Assembly (NCBI GenBank): GCA_002415025.1
Contig: DIBR01000017.1
Coordinates: 50,918 to 58,420, forward strand
Direction: 5' to 3'
DNA length: 7,503 nt
DNA from: Spongiibacteraceae bacterium UBA5047
GTDB taxonomy: Bacteria; Pseudomonadota; Gammaproteobacteria; Pseudomonadales; Spongiibacteraceae
Shown here: positions 6,681 through 7,503 of the stretch, piece by piece
How the letters are laid out: the number at the start of each line of letters is the position of its first letter
Numbering within the stretch: the stretch's first letter is position 1
Position numbers and translations under genes: made by a program
The notes under the pieces: model-generated
The model's database searches: none
Told to the model about the DNA's origin: nothing
The model's input: the letters and a program-made list of their open reading frames with translations, nothing else

Positions 6681-7275
6681 GGGTGCTCGCAAGGGTTAAG
6701 TAGTGTTGGTGGAGTTGGTCTACTGCGTCGTGCAACGCTTCAAGGCCGCCATCGTTGCAGATAACGTCGTCTGCCTGGGCCAGCCGGTCTTCGCGGCGCG
6801 CCTGAGAGGCGATAATGCGCTCTACTTGCGAGCGCTCATTGGTATCACGGGCCATTGTCCGCTCAACTTGCATTTCTTCAGGAACGTCAATAACCAGAAG
6901 GCGCTGGCATAAAGCCTTCTGTCCGGACTCTACCAATAGCGGCGAGATAAAAAGGACATAGGGGCTTTGTGCAGCGGCAAGTTGACGGAGTGTTTCTTCA
7001 CCGATAAGCGGGTGTAGCAGGGATTCAAGCCAGTGTTTGTCTGTTTCGGACTGGAATATAATTTTTCGCAGAGCCGCGCGATCAAGAGTCCCGTCGTCCT
7101 GCAAAATATCGTTCCCGAAATGTGAGGTGATGGCGTCAAGGGCCGGAGTGCCAGGCTGAACTACCTCACGGGCAATGACATCGGCATCTACAGCGCTGAT
7201 CCCGAGTGCTTCAAAGCGAGCTGACGCGGCAGATTTGCCGCTGCCGATGCCGCCTGTTAAGCCCACGACATACAT
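6664..7275 (-). CDS. coaE: Dephospho-CoA kinase CoaE
   Basis: CoaE phosphorylates the 3'-hydroxyl of dephospho-CoA with ATP, the last step of coenzyme A synthesis, in the cytoplasm. The product is 203 residues (E. coli 206) and starts MYVVGLTGG, as the family does. The P-loop GGIGSGKS is at 8-15 with K14. The acidic VDADVIAR motif (29-36) carries D30 and D32 for metal and substrate. HPLI (88-91), the PLLVE segment (112-116) and ERTMARD (138-144) are conserved parts of the CoA and lid regions. The ATG shares one base with the pilD stop (TAATG) and there is no clear Shine-Dalgarno, so initiation probably depends on ribosomes finishing pilD. It overlaps yacG by 17 bases at its end. No anomaly seen. 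Confidence 0.97.
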   Translation of the reverse strand: MYVVGLTGGIGSGKSAASARFEALGISAVDADVIAREVVQPGTPALDAITSHFGNDILQDDGTLDRAALRKIIFQSETDKHWLESLLHPLIGEETLRQLAAAQSPYVLFISPLLVESGQKALCQRLLVIDVPEEMQVERTMARDTNERSQVERIIASQARREDRLAQADDVICNDGGLEALHDAVDQLHQHYLTLASTHAQLH

Positions 7276-7503
7276 TAGCGAAGCCCGGCAAATTGCAGGT
7301 AGTTATCAACGATCACCTCACCCCAGAACAGCGTAATCAGACCTGCACCGGCGAGGTAGGGGCCAAAGGGAATGGCCATGCCACGGCTGGATTTATTCAT
7401 TGCGATATAAAGTGAGCCAAGCACGGCGCCGACCAGCGACGAGAAAATAATAATAACCGGAAGTTGCTGCCAACCGAGCCAGGCACCGAGTGCGGCAAGG
7501 AGT
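7275..7503 (-). CDS. pilD: Prepilin peptidase / N-methyltransferase PilD, C-terminal part only
   Basis: PilD is an inner-membrane aspartic protease. It cleaves the leader of type IV prepilins and type II secretion pseudopilins and methylates the new N-terminus. Only the last 75 residues and the stop are in the window; the rest, including the catalytic aspartates, lies beyond base 7503. The first visible residues LLAALGAWLGWQ are what normally follows the second catalytic GxGD motif (GDFKLLAALGAWLGW). Two hydrophobic stretches follow: VIIIFSSLVGAVLGSLYI at about 21-38, and about 57-69 after the conserved IPFGPYLA. That is the PilD C-terminal topology. Its stop overlaps the coaE start by one base. 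In related genomes pilD follows pilB and pilC, so a type IV pilus cluster probably continues to the right; that is inference. Confidence 0.93.
   Translation of the reverse strand, partial: LLAALGAWLGWQQLPVIIIFSSLVGAVLGSLYIAMNKSSRGMAIPFGPYLAGAGLITLFWGEVIVDNYLQFAGLR

Overview
The window is a dense housekeeping segment of a gammaproteobacterial chromosome. The gene order (ftsZ, lpxC, secA, argJ, mutT rightward, facing pilD-coaE-yacG leftward) and the protein sequences point to the Pseudomonadales/Cellvibrionales side of the class. LpxC keeps P. aeruginosa residue numbering for its zinc site (H78, H237, D241), and ArgJ and SecA start and end as their Pseudomonas or E. coli relatives do. Base composition looks slightly above 50% G+C throughout, with no sign of a foreign insert. 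Genus-level placement is inference.

Left block, + strand: the 3' three quarters of ftsZ (end of the division/cell wall cluster) is followed after 106 bases by lpxC, the committed step of lipid A synthesis. A candidate extended -10 promoter lies in that gap. lpxC ends in a 250-base non-genic stretch that holds two inverted repeats and a short reading frame whose stop codon directly abuts the secA start. Enterobacteria carry secM at this position, and my recollection is that Pseudomonas carries DUF721 and M23 peptidase genes. None of these is visible here.

Middle block, + strand: secA (909 aa, complete, with SEC-C zinc tail), argJ (406 aa, 3 bases after secA) and a MutT-type Nudix gene (141 aa, starting inside the end of argJ). 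The tight spacing suggests one transcript joining protein export, arginine synthesis and nucleotide-pool sanitation.

Right block, - strand, convergent with mutT: pilD (3' end only, the prepilin peptidase C-terminus) overlaps coaE by one base (TAATG), and coaE overlaps yacG by 17 bases. This is the usual tail of the pilBCD-coaE-yacG type IV pilus cluster. Only 20 bases separate the converging mutT and yacG stops, and no terminator is evident there.

I found no mobile element, CRISPR array, tRNA, rRNA or clearly novel system. The part least explained by known genes is the lpxC-secA interval.
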